Shown here one piece after another: positions 22,950 through 31,406 of a stretch of 35,664 nucleotides of DNA. Below the pieces are notes generated by a model. That model was not told the DNA's origin. It was given only the letters and a program-made list of their open reading frames with translations, and did no database searches. Made by a program: the position numbers and the translations under genes. Origin of the DNA: Burkholderiaceae bacterium 16 (GTDB lineage Bacteria; Pseudomonadota; Gammaproteobacteria; Burkholderiales; Burkholderiaceae); NCBI GenBank assembly GCA_000955785.1, contig JYOD01000085.1:1-35664 (forward strand). Reading direction: 5' to 3'. Numbering within the stretch: the first letter of the stretch is position 1; each line of letters opens with the position of its first letter.

Positions 22950-23546
22950 GCCATTACATCGCCTCCGCAGGCTGTGCCACCGACAACGCCACCGCCACCG
23001 GCCGCTCCCAAACCGGTGTGGCTGACAGCATGAACGTCTCGCCGGCCTTGGCTAGCAGCAGGGTGGTGCCCATCACCATCTGCGATGGCGCACGCCGCGT
23101 CCGGCGGCGCGGCGTTGCCGATGCGCTCGCGCCAGGCCTGATCGCTCAGCCCGTCCTACTGGCGGTTCGTCGAATGCAATAAGGCGGCGTTGTCTGGTGT
23201 GGGGTTTTCCGGAGCCAAGCCAGACGGGGGCATAGTGCGTGCGTAGGCCGAAGGCCGCAACCGGCCAGCTTCTGCCGTTCGCCCTCGGCCGGCGAACGAC
23301 CGTAGTGGCCGATGAGCCGCCGTTGGCCGGCACGGCGGCCAACGGCTCTTCCCGACTGCAGGCGGCCATTGAGCTCGGAGCGGGCACACCAGCAGTTATG
23401 GGGCGGCCACGGCCGGCCGCGTCGGACAGTGATCCTCCGGGCAATGGCCGTCAACGCTTTACCCATGGTGGAGTTCTTGGATGAGCCGGGGTACGCCTAT
23501 GAATGTGCTTTAATGTCCAGGCTGTTTTTAAATGTCAGCGGGCTGG
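22950..23546. other. Non-coding stretch with gene debris and hairpins
   Basis: At about 22973-23165 the minus strand shows fragments of a protein in two frames (LSDQAWRERIGNAAPPDAACAIADG, then MGTTLLLAKAGETFMLSATPVWERPVAVALSV), apparently one small phage-type gene broken by a frameshift. From 23190 to 23546 there is no gene, but two GC-rich hairpins lie at 23278-23298 and 23321-23346. Confidence 0.45.
23278..23346. repeat. Two adjacent GC-rich hairpins, REP-like
   Basis: GTTCGCC pairs with GGCGAAC (23278-23284 and 23292-23298). CCGTTGGCCG pairs perfectly with CGGCCAACGG (23321-23330 and 23337-23346; 6-nt loop). They are non-coding and lie between the small-gene array and the transposase relic. 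Confidence 0.5.
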
Positions 23547-23559
23547 CTAATTAGAAATG

Positions 23560-24460
23560 TCAGTGCGGTCGTGCTTTTTGTGGTTTCCCCGTAACGCCGT
23601 CGAGCTGGCGGGAAGGGAAGAAGTCAGCACAGGGTGGGCGGTGGAATTCGCGATGGCGCGCTCCAGATCCAGCCGATTGATCAAACGCTGGCGCTTGGTA
23701 TGCAGCGCAGGCTGGTGTGGCCGCGGGGGCTCGCCCGACAGCGTGCGCGACGGGCTCGCGGTTTGCCGGCTATCGCGCAACGCCTGCACCTGCGCTGCAA
23801 TCGCCAGCACACTGCCCCAGCCGCTTGTGCTCCACGATGGCGCCCTCGTCGATCTCGGCCAGCCGGTCAAGGCCGGCACAAAGGCATTGGCGGCCGCCTG
23901 CGAGGCGATGCCGCGCAGCCGAAGCTCCTTGACCAGGCGGTTCCGCAGCGTGCCGTTCATCCGCTCCACGCGGCCCTTGGTGAGGCTGGAGTTGGCGCAC
24001 AGGATGTCGATGTTCAGCGCGAACAGGGCCTCCGGCGAAACTGCGTGTAGCCGCGCCCTTCGGCCGCTTCTTGGCGATTGACCCGGAAGATGTTCGCCTT
24101 GTTGCTGTAGAACGCCATCGGCTTGCCATGACGCTCGATATGGGCCCGCGTCGCCGTGAAATACGCCAGCGTCGACTCGGTCGGCACAAACACCAATTAC
24201 ATCAGCCGGCTGGTGGCATCGTCGACATAGACCAGCAGCGCGCAGGCCGGTGCGCAATCCTCGAACCAGGCGTGCTCGCTGCCATCGATCTGCACCAACT
24301 CGCCCAGGCAGGCGCGGCGCTTGCGCAGCTGGCAGACCTTGGGCGGGCGCAGCTTCCTCGGCACCCAGAAGCCGGCGTCGCGCATGATCCGGCGCACGGT
24401 CTCATTGGTCAGGTCGATGCCATCCGTCGCGGTGATGGCGTTGGCATAGTCAATCGATGT
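23560..24460 (-). pseudogene. Decayed DDE transposase (ISNCY-type), fragmented
   Basis: On the minus strand, pieces of one transposase are spread over frames. First comes TDGIDLTNETVRRIMRDAGFWVPRKLRPPKVCQLRKRRACLGELVQIDGSEHAWFEDCAPACALLVYVDDATSRLM. Next is FVPTESTLAYFTATRAHIERHGKPMAFYSNKANIFRVNRQEAAEGRGYTQF. Last is ALFALNIDILCANSSLTKGRVERMNGTLRNRLVKELRLRGIASQAAANAF (each piece read with breaks). GELVQIDGSEH, AFYSNKA and KGRVERMNG are the three DDE regions. At least two frameshifts, a stop at about 24197 and a missing N-terminus make it non-functional. The catalytic D in AFYSDKA is changed to N. C-terminal residues continue to about 23560. Confidence 0.75.
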
Positions 24461-24741
24461 GTTAAGTATCCCATGGATCACAACCGACGACTTGGCACTG
24501 GCCTCTCCAAGCAGATAGCTCTCGCGATCGTACCCGCAGCAGAAGCGCATGTTTGCCGCAAGACGCAAAAGCGTTTGGCATCGGTCGAAAAAAAAAAGGC
24601 CGCCATCCTTGCGACTTTCTATAGTAGTGAAGCGTTGCCTGGTCGACGCTCGTTCTCGATTTCGCCAATGTCCGTGTCCGCCCGCTAGCCGGCGCGGGGC
24701 GGTTGGTTGCTGCTGTCAACTTTCTTATCGTGGAGGCCATC

Positions 24742-25428
24742 ATGAGCGACCCAAAGCTTCAGGTACTGACCCCGCAGAACTGTCAGCTGATCTTCATCGA
24801 CCAGCAGCCGCAGATGGCATTCGGCGTCCAGTCGATGGACCGGCAAGTGCTGAAGAACAATGTGGTCGGCCTGGCCAAGGCGGCCAAGATCTTCAATATT
24901 CCGACCACCATTACCACCGTGGAGACCGAGAGCTTTTCTGGCTACACGTATCCCGAACTCCTCGACGTCTTTCCTGGGCAAAAGCTGCTGGAACGCACGT
25001 CGATGAACTCATGGGATGACCAGAAGGTGCGTGACGCGCTGGCTGCCAATGGCCGCAAGAAAGTGGTCGTCTCAGGCCTGTGGACCGAAGTCTGCAACAT
25101 GACTTTTGCACTCTGTGCAATGGATGAGGGCGGGTATGAAATCTACATGGTGGCCGACGCCTCGGGTGGCACGTCGAAGGAGGCGCATGACTTTGCCATG
25201 CAGCGCATGATCCAAGCCGGCGTAGTACCTGTGACGTGGCAGCCGGTGTTGCTCGAATGGCAGCGCGACTGGGCACGCCGTGACACGTATGACGCGGTGA
25301 TGCAACTGGTCAGGGAACATTCCGGCGCATATGGAATGGGCGTGGACTACGCGTACACGATGGTGCACAAGGCGCCACAGCGCACCAGTGGTACCCACGA
25401 GATCGTGCCTGCGGTGCCGGCCAAGTAA
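24742..25428 (+). CDS. Isochorismatase-family hydrolase, YcaC-like
   Basis: A 228-aa cysteine hydrolase of the YcaC group: NCQLIFIDQQPQMAFGVQS with Asp20, TSMNSWDD after Arg85, and the nucleophile Cys118 in VVSGLWTEVCNMTFALCAMDEGYEIY-type context. YcaC members are octameric hydrolases of uncertain substrate. The ATG at 24742 has GGAGG 5 nt upstream; the in-frame ATG/GTG region 39 nt earlier has none. It precedes the amidohydrolase by 79 nt and likely heads that operon. Only distantly similar to the hydrolase at 3206. Confidence 0.88.
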   Translation: MSDPKLQVLTPQNCQLIFIDQQPQMAFGVQSMDRQVLKNNVVGLAKAAKIFNIPTTITTVETESFSGYTYPELLDVFPGQKLLERTSMNSWDDQKVRDALAANGRKKVVVSGLWTEVCNMTFALCAMDEGGYEIYMVADASGGTSKEAHDFAMQRMIQAGVVPVTWQPVLLEWQRDWARRDTYDAVMQLVREHSGAYGMGVDYAYTMVHKAPQRTSGTHEIVPAVPAK

Positions 25429-25507
25429 TCGGCAGTCTTCCACAATCATTCGATATCCGGATTCCGGCCGCGCGGCCTGAGGCCCCCGGCCGGCAGGAGC
25501 TATCGCG

Positions 25508-27379
25508 ATGTCTCCCTCCGACAAGCCCGATCTGATCCTGGTGAATGGACGTTTCACCACGCTGGATCCGCAACAACCGCAAGCAGAGGCCGTGGCTATC
25601 CGCGGCGGCAAGTTCATGGCCGTGGGCAGCAAGCAGGACGTCATGCCTCTTGGCGACAATTCCGTGACGAAGATCGACCTCGGCGGCCGGCGTGTGATTC
25701 CGGGCTTGATCGACAGCCACATGCACATTATCCGTGGTGGACTGAACTACAACATGGAACTGCGCTGGGACGGCGTGCGCTCGCTGGCCGACGCCATGCG
25801 CATGCTCAAGGACCAGGTCACACGCACGCCGGCCCCGCAATGGGTGCGCGTAGTGGGCGGTTTTACCGAACATCAGTTTGCCGAAAAACGCCTCCCAACC
25901 ATTGAAGAGCTGAACGCGGTGGCGCCGGATACGCCTGTGTTCATACTGCATCTATACGACCAGGCGCTCCTGAACGGCGCCGCGTTGCGCGCCGTGGGCT
26001 ACAACAAGGACACGCCCGAGCCTCCGGGTGGCGAGATTGTGCGTGACGCCCAGGGCAACCCGACGGGCTTGCTGCTGGCCCAGCCCAACGCGACCATCCT
26101 GTACGCGACGCTGGCGAAGGGGCCCAAGCTGCCGCCCGAGTACCAGAAGAACTCTACGCGGCATTTCATGCGTGAAGTGAACCGGCTTGGTGTGACAGGC
26201 GTGATCGACGCCGGCGGGGGCTACCAGAATTATCCCGACGACTACGCCGTGATCGAGGAACTTCACAAGGAGGGCTTGCTCACGGTGCGGCTGGCTTACA
26301 ACCTCTTTACGCAGCAGCCGAGGGACGAACTCAACGACTTTCGCACCTGGACCGCCAAGGTCAAGCCGGGGCAGGGCGACGACCTCTATCGCCAGAACGG
26401 TGCTGGCGAAATGTTGGTCTATACCGCAGCTGACTTCGAGGACTTCCGCGTGGCGCGGCCGGAAATGCCCCCGTCGATGGCGGCCGACCTCGAACCCGTG
26501 ATTCGCCTGCTGGTGGAAAGCCGCTGGCCATGGCGACTGCATGCCACCTATGACGAGACCATCTCGCGCGCGCTGGATGTCTACGAGAAAGTCGCGCGTG
26601 ACATGCCATTTGACGGCCTGCACTGGTTCTTTGACCACGCCGAGACGATCACCGACCGCAACATGGACCGCATCGCGGCACTCGGCGGCGGCATTGCCGT
26701 GCAGCACCGCATGGCCTATCAGGGCGAATACTTTGTCGAGCGATACGGTGCAAAGCCGGCAGAGCACACGCCGCCGATCAAGAAGATGCTCGAGCGTGGC
26801 ATCAAGGTGGGGGCCGGCACGGACGCTACACGCGTCGCCTCGTACAACCCGTGGGTGTCACTTTCATGGCTGACCACCGGCAAGACGCTTGGAGGCCTGT
26901 CGCTATATCCACAGGCCAACCTGCTCGACCGCGAGACCGCGCTTCGGCTGTGGACCGAGGCCAATACCTGGTTTTCCAACGAAGAAGGCAAGAAAGGCCA
27001 CATCCAGGTCGGGCAGCTTGCCGATCTGGCAGTGCTGTCGGCCGATTATCTGCACGTGCCCGGCGATGAGATTCAGGACATTACCTCCGTATTGACCTTG
27101 CTTGGCGGCAAGGTGGTCTATGGCGATGGCGACTTCGGCAAACTGGCTCCCGAAATTCCTGCTGCCATGCCGGACTGGTCGCCGGTGCGGACATATGGAG
27201 GTTATCAAGCGCACCGCCAGGGTGGCCAATCTGCTGCGTCGCTCAGCGCAACGTGCGGCTGCGCGAACCGTTGCGGCGTGCATGGCCATGCCCATGCGGA
27301 TGCCTGGGCTGCGCAGGTTCCGGTTTCAGACCATCGGCAATTCTGGGGCGCGCTTGGCTGCTCCTGCTGGGCATTCTGA
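25508..27379 (+). CDS. Amidohydrolase family 3 protein (YtcJ-like) with Cys/His-rich tail
   Basis: A 623-aa metal-dependent hydrolase. The N-terminal beta sandwich (ILVNGRFTTLDPQQPQAEAVAIRGGKFMAVGS) leads to the metal motif GLIDSHMHI (His71, His73). Later come LHATYDETI, HWFFDHAET, AVQHRM and the C-terminal metal-ligand region KVGAGTDATRVASYNPW. The body ends near residue 580. The last ~45 residues form an unusual tail with CGCANRCGVHGHAHADAW and FWGALGCSCWAF. Family members deacylate or hydrolyse amides; substrate unknown. GGCAGGAG lies upstream of the ATG. Followed by the DoxX and XapX genes on the same strand. Confidence 0.88.
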   Translation: MSPSDKPDLILVNGRFTTLDPQQPQAEAVAIRGGKFMAVGSKQDVMPLGDNSVTKIDLGGRRVIPGLIDSHMHIIRGGLNYNMELRWDGVRSLADAMRMLKDQVTRTPAPQWVRVVGGFTEHQFAEKRLPTIEELNAVAPDTPVFILHLYDQALLNGAALRAVGYNKDTPEPPGGEIVRDAQGNPTGLLLAQPNATILYATLAKGPKLPPEYQKNSTRHFMREVNRLGVTGVIDAGGGYQNYPDDYAVIEELHKEGLLTVRLAYNLFTQQPRDELNDFRTWTAKVKPGQGDDLYRQNGAGEMLVYTAADFEDFRVARPEMPPSMAADLEPVIRLLVESRWPWRLHATYDETISRALDVYEKVARDMPFDGLHWFFDHAETITDRNMDRIAALGGGIAVQHRMAYQGEYFVERYGAKPAEHTPPIKKMLERGIKVGAGTDATRVASYNPWVSLSWLTTGKTLGGLSLYPQANLLDRETALRLWTEANTWFSNEEGKKGHIQVGQLADLAVLSADYLHVPGDEIQDITSVLTLLGGKVVYGDGDFGKLAPEIPAAMPDWSPVRTYGGYQAHRQGGQSAASLSATCGCANRCGVHGHAHADAWAAQVPVSDHRQFWGALGCSCWAF

Positions 27380-27399
27380 CGGCGAGGAGGGAGGTGACG

Positions 27400-27858
27400 A
27401 TGCCCGGGCGTATGACACACCCTCATGCAGCGGTGGGCGCCGTGCTGGCCCGTGTGGCTACACCTGCGGTCCGGTGGCTGGCGCTGCTGGCCCTGTGCGC
27501 CGCCTACCTGCAGGGTGGGCTGACCAAGGCGCTGGATTTTCCGGCGGCCATCGCCGAAATGAACCATTTTGGCCTGGCGCCCGCAGCGCCGATGGCGGCT
27601 CTGGTCATTGCCCTGGAACTTGGGGCTTCGGCGATGATACTGACGGGATTTGGGCGCTGGCTCGGTGCGCTGGCGCTGGCGGCGTTCACCGTGTTGGCGT
27701 CGTTCCTCGCCAACGCATTCTGGAATGTGCCAATGCCCGACCGGATGATGGTGGAGAACGCCTTCTTCGAACACATTGGGCTGGCGGGCGGCTTCGTCCT
27801 GGTGGCCTGGCATGACCTCCGCCGTCTCGGCACGCAGGGATTCGAACAGGGAGACTGA
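27400..27858 (+). CDS. DoxX-family membrane protein
   Basis: A 152-aa integral membrane protein with four hydrophobic helices (WLALLALCAAYLQGGLTKAL, PMAALVIALELGASAMILTGF, LGALALAAFTVLASFLANAFW, HIGLAGGFVLVAWHDL) and the DoxX-type motif GGLTKALDFPAAIAEM. DoxX proteins are linked to thiosulfate/quinone reduction or redox balance in some species. The ATG at 27400 follows GGAGGGAGG. It starts 20 nt after the amidohydrolase and ends one base before the next gene. Confidence 0.85.
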   Translation: MPGRMTHPHAAVGAVLARVATPAVRWLALLALCAAYLQGGLTKALDFPAAIAEMNHFGLAPAAPMAALVIALELGASAMILTGFGRWLGALALAAFTVLASFLANAFWNVPMPDRMMVENAFFEHIGLAGGFVLVAWHDLRRLGTQGFEQGD

Positions 27859-27859
27859 A

Positions 27860-28156
27860 ATGAAGCTCTATATCGTGTCGTTCGGAGCGGGGATCCTCGT
27901 CGGCATCATCTACGCCCTGCTGCAAGTGCGTTCGCCCGCGCCACCGGCAATTGCGCTGCTCGGCCTGCTTGGCATGCTGATCGGCGAACAGGTCGTGCCG
28001 ACTGCGAAGCGCATGATTGCAGGGGAGCCGATCACGGTTGCCTGGTTCCGTTCCGAGTGCATCCCGAAGATTAGCGGAGCGCCTCCTGCAACTACCGCAG
28101 CCGCGGCAGCGTCCGTATCCACGGTGGCTGAGGATGACAGCAAGGCGGCACCCTGA
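27860..28156 (+). CDS. XapX-domain small membrane protein
   Basis: A 98-aa protein. Residues 1-50 match the XapX domain (MKLYIVSFGAGILVGIIYALLQVRSPAPPAIALLGLLGMLIGEQ), with two membrane helices; the rest is a low-complexity Ala-rich tail. The domain is named after E. coli XapX and its function is unknown. It starts one base after the DoxX stop, so the genes are probably translationally coupled. Likely the last gene of the operon starting at 24742. Confidence 0.85.
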   Translation: MKLYIVSFGAGILVGIIYALLQVRSPAPPAIALLGLLGMLIGEQVVPTAKRMIAGEPITVAWFRSECIPKISGAPPATTAAAAASVSTVAEDDSKAAP

Positions 28157-28281
28157 GTGATCTCCTGTTCCAAATCGGCACTACGTGACCGAGGTCTTTT
28201 GCGCCGGGGCAAGCGTGGCACGGGAAGGCGGGGCCGGTTCAGTGCGAATGGTAGCCTCTGCAAGACTGAAGGGACAGCCTG

Positions 28282-29388
28282 CTAGAACTTGTGACGGATG
28301 CCAAGCACCGCACCGAACTGGTTTTCCGAGCCAGCAACCGTGCCGAAGCCGCTGCCCTGGATGGAGCCGGTGCCACCTGCGGTCAGACCCAAATTCGAGC
28401 CATCCTTGTTCTTGGTGTAGCCGAGGTTCAAGTAAGCATCGGTACGCTTGGACAGAGCGTAGTCAGCCGATGCCACGAAGCTCCACGGATCCGCATTGGT
28501 GCCCCGGAAGTCCTGGAAGTAGGCAACACCTGTCAGAGACAATGCCGGGGTCAGCAGATAGCGCAGACCCAGCCAGTACAGATTCGAGACGTTGTTAGGG
28601 CCGAGGTTACCCGGCAGCGTGGCGCCACCGAGCGCCTTGGCCCAACGATAGCCAGCGTAGGCCTTGACGGGGCCGATGGCGTACGAACCAGCCAGGCCGG
28701 CGCGGCGGATTTCGGCATCCGTCAGGACACCAGTCGCGGCCAGACCGGGGTTGGTTGCATCGTAGATGGCGCCGACGGCGAACGGACCAGCAGCGTAGGT
28801 CAGGCTGGCACTGTACTCGCGCCCAATCCTCGGGCTACCAGGGACTTCACCAAAGGCGCCGGCGCCGGTGTTCGCGCCAAAGCTGTACAGGGCCCTGGCG
28901 GACAGGCCACTGAAGGTGCCGACGTACTTGACCGAGTTATCGGCACGGCTGCCGAAAGCGGCGTCCTGCCCTAGGATCGAGTAGTTGGTGCTGACGGCCA
29001 TCGGGTCGAAGTCAACGTTGAAATCATGGAACGGGGTCTGATGCCGGCCCAGGGTCAGGGCGTTCCAATTGTTCTGCAGGCCAACATAGGCCTGGCGACC
29101 AAACAGACGGCCTGAGAAGGATGACTTGCCGTCGTCCACCGTGAAGCCGTTTTCCAGCACGAAGACACCCTTCAGGCCACCTCCCAGGTCTTCCACGCCG
29201 CGCAGGCCCCAGCGGCTGCCTGCCAGGTTGCCGGAGGTTAGGCGCGTCACGTCATGGTTGCCGCCGGGTGGGTGGTTTTGGTATTCGATGCCAACGTCAA
29301 TCAGGCCATACAGTGTCACGCTAGACTGGGCATACGCACTACCCGCGGCCAAGACGGCGACGGTGGCTGCCAAGTGTCTCATTTCCAT
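28282..29388 (-). CDS. Outer-membrane trimeric porin (Burkholderiales type)
   Basis: A 368-aa general porin: signal peptide MEMRHLAATVAVLAAGSAYA, then the mature start QSSVTLYGLIDVGIEYQNH, the typical GSRWGLRGVEDLGGGLKGVFVLENGF and GRQAYVGLQNNWNALTLGRHQTP loop-3 region, and the C-terminal FGAVLGIRHKF with the terminal Phe for BAM recognition. The length is usual for this family. AAGGA lies upstream of the ATG. It is convergent with the amidohydrolase operon and monocistronic. It probably takes up small polar solutes. Confidence 0.93.
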   Translation of the reverse strand: MEMRHLAATVAVLAAGSAYAQSSVTLYGLIDVGIEYQNHPPGGNHDVTRLTSGNLAGSRWGLRGVEDLGGGLKGVFVLENGFTVDDGKSSFSGRLFGRQAYVGLQNNWNALTLGRHQTPFHDFNVDFDPMAVSTNYSILGQDAAFGSRADNSVKYVGTFSGLSARALYSFGANTGAGAFGEVPGSPRIGREYSASLTYAAGPFAVGAIYDATNPGLAATGVLTDAEIRRAGLAGSYAIGPVKAYAGYRWAKALGGATLPGNLGPNNVSNLYWLGLRYLLTPALSLTGVAYFQDFRGTNADPWSFVASADYALSKRTDAYLNLGYTKNKDGSNLGLTAGGTGSIQGSGFGTVAGSENQFGAVLGIRHKF

Positions 29389-29760
29389 GTCGCCGCTTTC
29401 CTTGTTAGCATATTGGGAAACCTAACTACAGTACTTGTCCTGGCAAGCACAGTGCGCGCAGTGGCGTTGGAATAATAGCCCTTTCCCGGTCGAAGGTGTC
29501 GTCGGACGCGAACTTGAGCGGTCTCGCATCAGCGCTGACAACGGACATGGCGATCCCTCGTAACGTCGGCAAAGGCGCGTCAACGCCGTGCCCACCATCA
29601 TACGTCGTGCTCGCAATGGTAGGCACGCTTCCGCCTTCGCTCCTCGAGTTACGGCGGAAATGCCGTTGTAGCGAAATGCAATCGGCCGCTCCTCGGCTAT
29701 ACAAACTCTGGCGTTCTTGGCGCCAGCGGCATGAGAGTTTGCCTACCCTCCAATTCAACG
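29389..29760. other. Intergenic region, no gene seen
   Basis: It should contain the porin promoter at its left end. A minus-strand open frame crosses it (SVVSADARPLKFASDDTFDRERAIIPTP), but no recognisable domain or good start is present. Confidence 0.5.
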
Positions 29761-30270
29761 TCAGCCTTTCGCGTTCCCCCTCGGAATCTCGAACACAAGG
29801 CACGTTGTCGTCGCATGCGCAAGCAGCCGGTCTTTTGCGTCGGTGATGCGCGCCTCGGCGGTGGCGACGCGGCGGCCGGCGTTGAGCACGCGGCCCTCGG
29901 TGCGGATCACGCCGCTCGTCTCACTCATGCCGCGCACGAATGAGATCTTGAATTCCAGCGTGGTGTAGCCAGTGCCCGCGGGAAGCGTGCTCTGCACCGC
30001 GAGCCCCATCGCGGAATCCAAGAGGATCGCGGCATAGCCGCCATGCACCGAGCCGATCGGATTGTAATGGCGCAGACCCGGCACGCTGTGAATCACGACG
30101 GCGCCGGGCTCTGCCGTGCAGTCGAACGGCTCGACCGTCTGCATGATCGGCGGCTCCGGCAATCGTCCCGCGAAGATCGCGCGGACAAAATCGAGCCCCG
30201 ACATCGATGCCATCACGTCGACGGGTACGATGCCATATTCGATAGTCTGCTTGCCGGATTTATCGTCCAT
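29761..30270 (-). CDS. PaaI-type hotdog thioesterase
   Basis: A 169-aa single hotdog-fold protein. The motif HYNPIGSVHGGYAAILLDSAMGLAVQSTLPAGTGYTTLEFKISFVRGM is the PaaI/YigI-like active-site helix region (VHGGYAAILLD). It ends ATAEARITDAKDRLLAHATTTCLVF. Such enzymes hydrolyse acyl- or aryl-CoA thioesters in the cytoplasm. The ATG at 30270 has GAGAG 5 nt upstream. No operon partner is obvious. Confidence 0.9.
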   Translation of the reverse strand: MDDKSGKQTIEYGIVPVDVMASMSGLDFVRAIFAGRLPEPPIMQTVEPFDCTAEPGAVVIHSVPGLRHYNPIGSVHGGYAAILLDSAMGLAVQSTLPAGTGYTTLEFKISFVRGMSETSGVIRTEGRVLNAGRRVATAEARITDAKDRLLAHATTTCLVFEIPRGNAKG

Positions 30271-30666
30271 GATCTCTCAACACACCACGTCGTCTTGCCG
30301 GGCCTGATCCGGGCATCTATGATTATTCAGATAGAGGATTGGCGGGTCAAGCGCGTGCAACTAGGGCGTGTACGCATAAACCTGCTCCGCAGTCAGGCAG
30401 GTACGAGGTCCGTGCGGCGCAATAGCTCACCTCACCAGATGTCTGAGTTGAAGCCAGGAGCGGACATTGTTGAGCCGGCTGCGAGATTGCACATATACCG
30501 ACGCGTGGCCATGCGAAAATTGGTTGCGCAGATCTAGTGCCAGCGCGCCTGAGCGCGAGCATCGCGGCCGCTACTCTTATTGGACTATAGTCCAATACCG
30601 CAGTTGGCAGTTGCGCCGATTGTCAGCGTCGTGTGAGCCTTGAGGTACCATACCATGGAGGCAGGG
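30271..30666. other. Intergenic region with a perfect palindrome
   Basis: No gene seen. It separates the divergent thioesterase and monooxygenase-fold genes and contains the 20-bp palindrome described separately. The regulator that would bind it is not adjacent. Confidence 0.55.
30578..30597. promoter_or_regulatory. 20-bp perfect palindrome, likely operator
   Basis: TATTGGACTATAGTCCAATA is fully self-complementary. It lies 70 nt upstream of the ATG at 30667. The central TATAGT could be the -10 of the promoter, so a bound dimer would block initiation. Its form suits a TetR-, MarR- or HxlR-type regulator. Confidence 0.6.
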
Positions 30667-31020
30667 ATGCAGAGCGAACAGGTGTACTGGGTTTTCACCG
30701 TTACCGTCGATCAGATGGACAAGTTCACGCCGCTGATGCCAAAGCTTGTGGCCGCGACAGAGAAGGAGCAGGGCGCGCTGCAGTTTGAGTTCAACATCGG
30801 GGACGACCAGAAGACGGTTGACATCTTCGAACGCTACTCGGATTCGAAGGCGGCCCTGTTCCACCAAACGGAAAGCTTCGCCCCATTGTCGAAGGAGTTC
30901 TTCGCTGTGGCCAAGCTCACTCGCTGGGTGATCTATGGCACGCCCTCGGACGAGTTCAAGAAGGCGAACGCCGACTTTCACCCGATTTATATGACACGAT
31001 TCGATGGTTTTGTCAGGTGA
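30667..31020 (+). CDS. Antibiotic-biosynthesis-monooxygenase (ABM) domain protein
   Basis: A 117-aa small protein: VYWVFTVTVDQMDKFTPLMPKLVAATEKEQGALQFEFNIGDDQKTVDIFERYSDSKAALFHQTESF is the dimeric alpha/beta barrel ABM fold (E-x-GAL-x-F-E plus FERY). Members include quinol monooxygenases (YgiN) and haem-degrading or chemical-defence proteins. The ATG at 30667 has GGAGG 5 nt upstream; an ATG at 30655 in frame is an alternative. Probably induced through the palindrome upstream. Confidence 0.85.
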   Translation: MQSEQVYWVFTVTVDQMDKFTPLMPKLVAATEKEQGALQFEFNIGDDQKTVDIFERYSDSKAALFHQTESFAPLSKEFFAVAKLTRWVIYGTPSDEFKKANADFHPIYMTRFDGFVR

Positions 31021-31406
31021 CGGGATTGGCTTCTGGGCTTAACGTTGCGAGTTTGGTAGCGGACATCAAACTGGCCCATGTTACGTTCGGCGTGCAGCGG
31101 TAGCAATATCTCCTTTGGGTCTCGGCCGTGCATGCTTGCAACGGTCGACGGCTGACTTGGCCGATGAAGAGACGATCGCCGACCCGGGCTTGAATGACCG
31201 CTCCAGGGCGCTCACCGGACGTCCCGAACTCGAAGGCTGAGTGTGCACGCAGCCCGCGCGGCCGGCTCCTCCATTGACTTGGGCTGGTACTCCAATTGCA
31301 TCCGCATTACCTCGTCGACCCACAGCGAAATTGCATCTCGCTACGCCGCCTACGCTGTGATTGACCGCTGACCATCATGTGCCGGCCTTGGTGACGCGGC
31401 TGCAGC
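31021..31406. other. Intergenic region, no gene seen
   Basis: It lies between convergent genes. An 80-codon minus-strand frame (31081-31323) has no ribosome site and low-complexity Ser/Arg-rich content. No terminator-like hairpin with a T-run was found by eye. Confidence 0.5.

Noticed and set aside
21941..23011. A 356-codon minus-strand open frame across the small-gene array
   Set aside because: It runs antisense through three forward genes with good ribosome sites. Its sequence is low-complexity and repeats no family, and only its first part overlaps a broken gene in other frames.
24588..24597. Run of ten A as a phase-variable tract
   Set aside because: It lies outside any convincing gene and not at a promoter spacer that can be identified.
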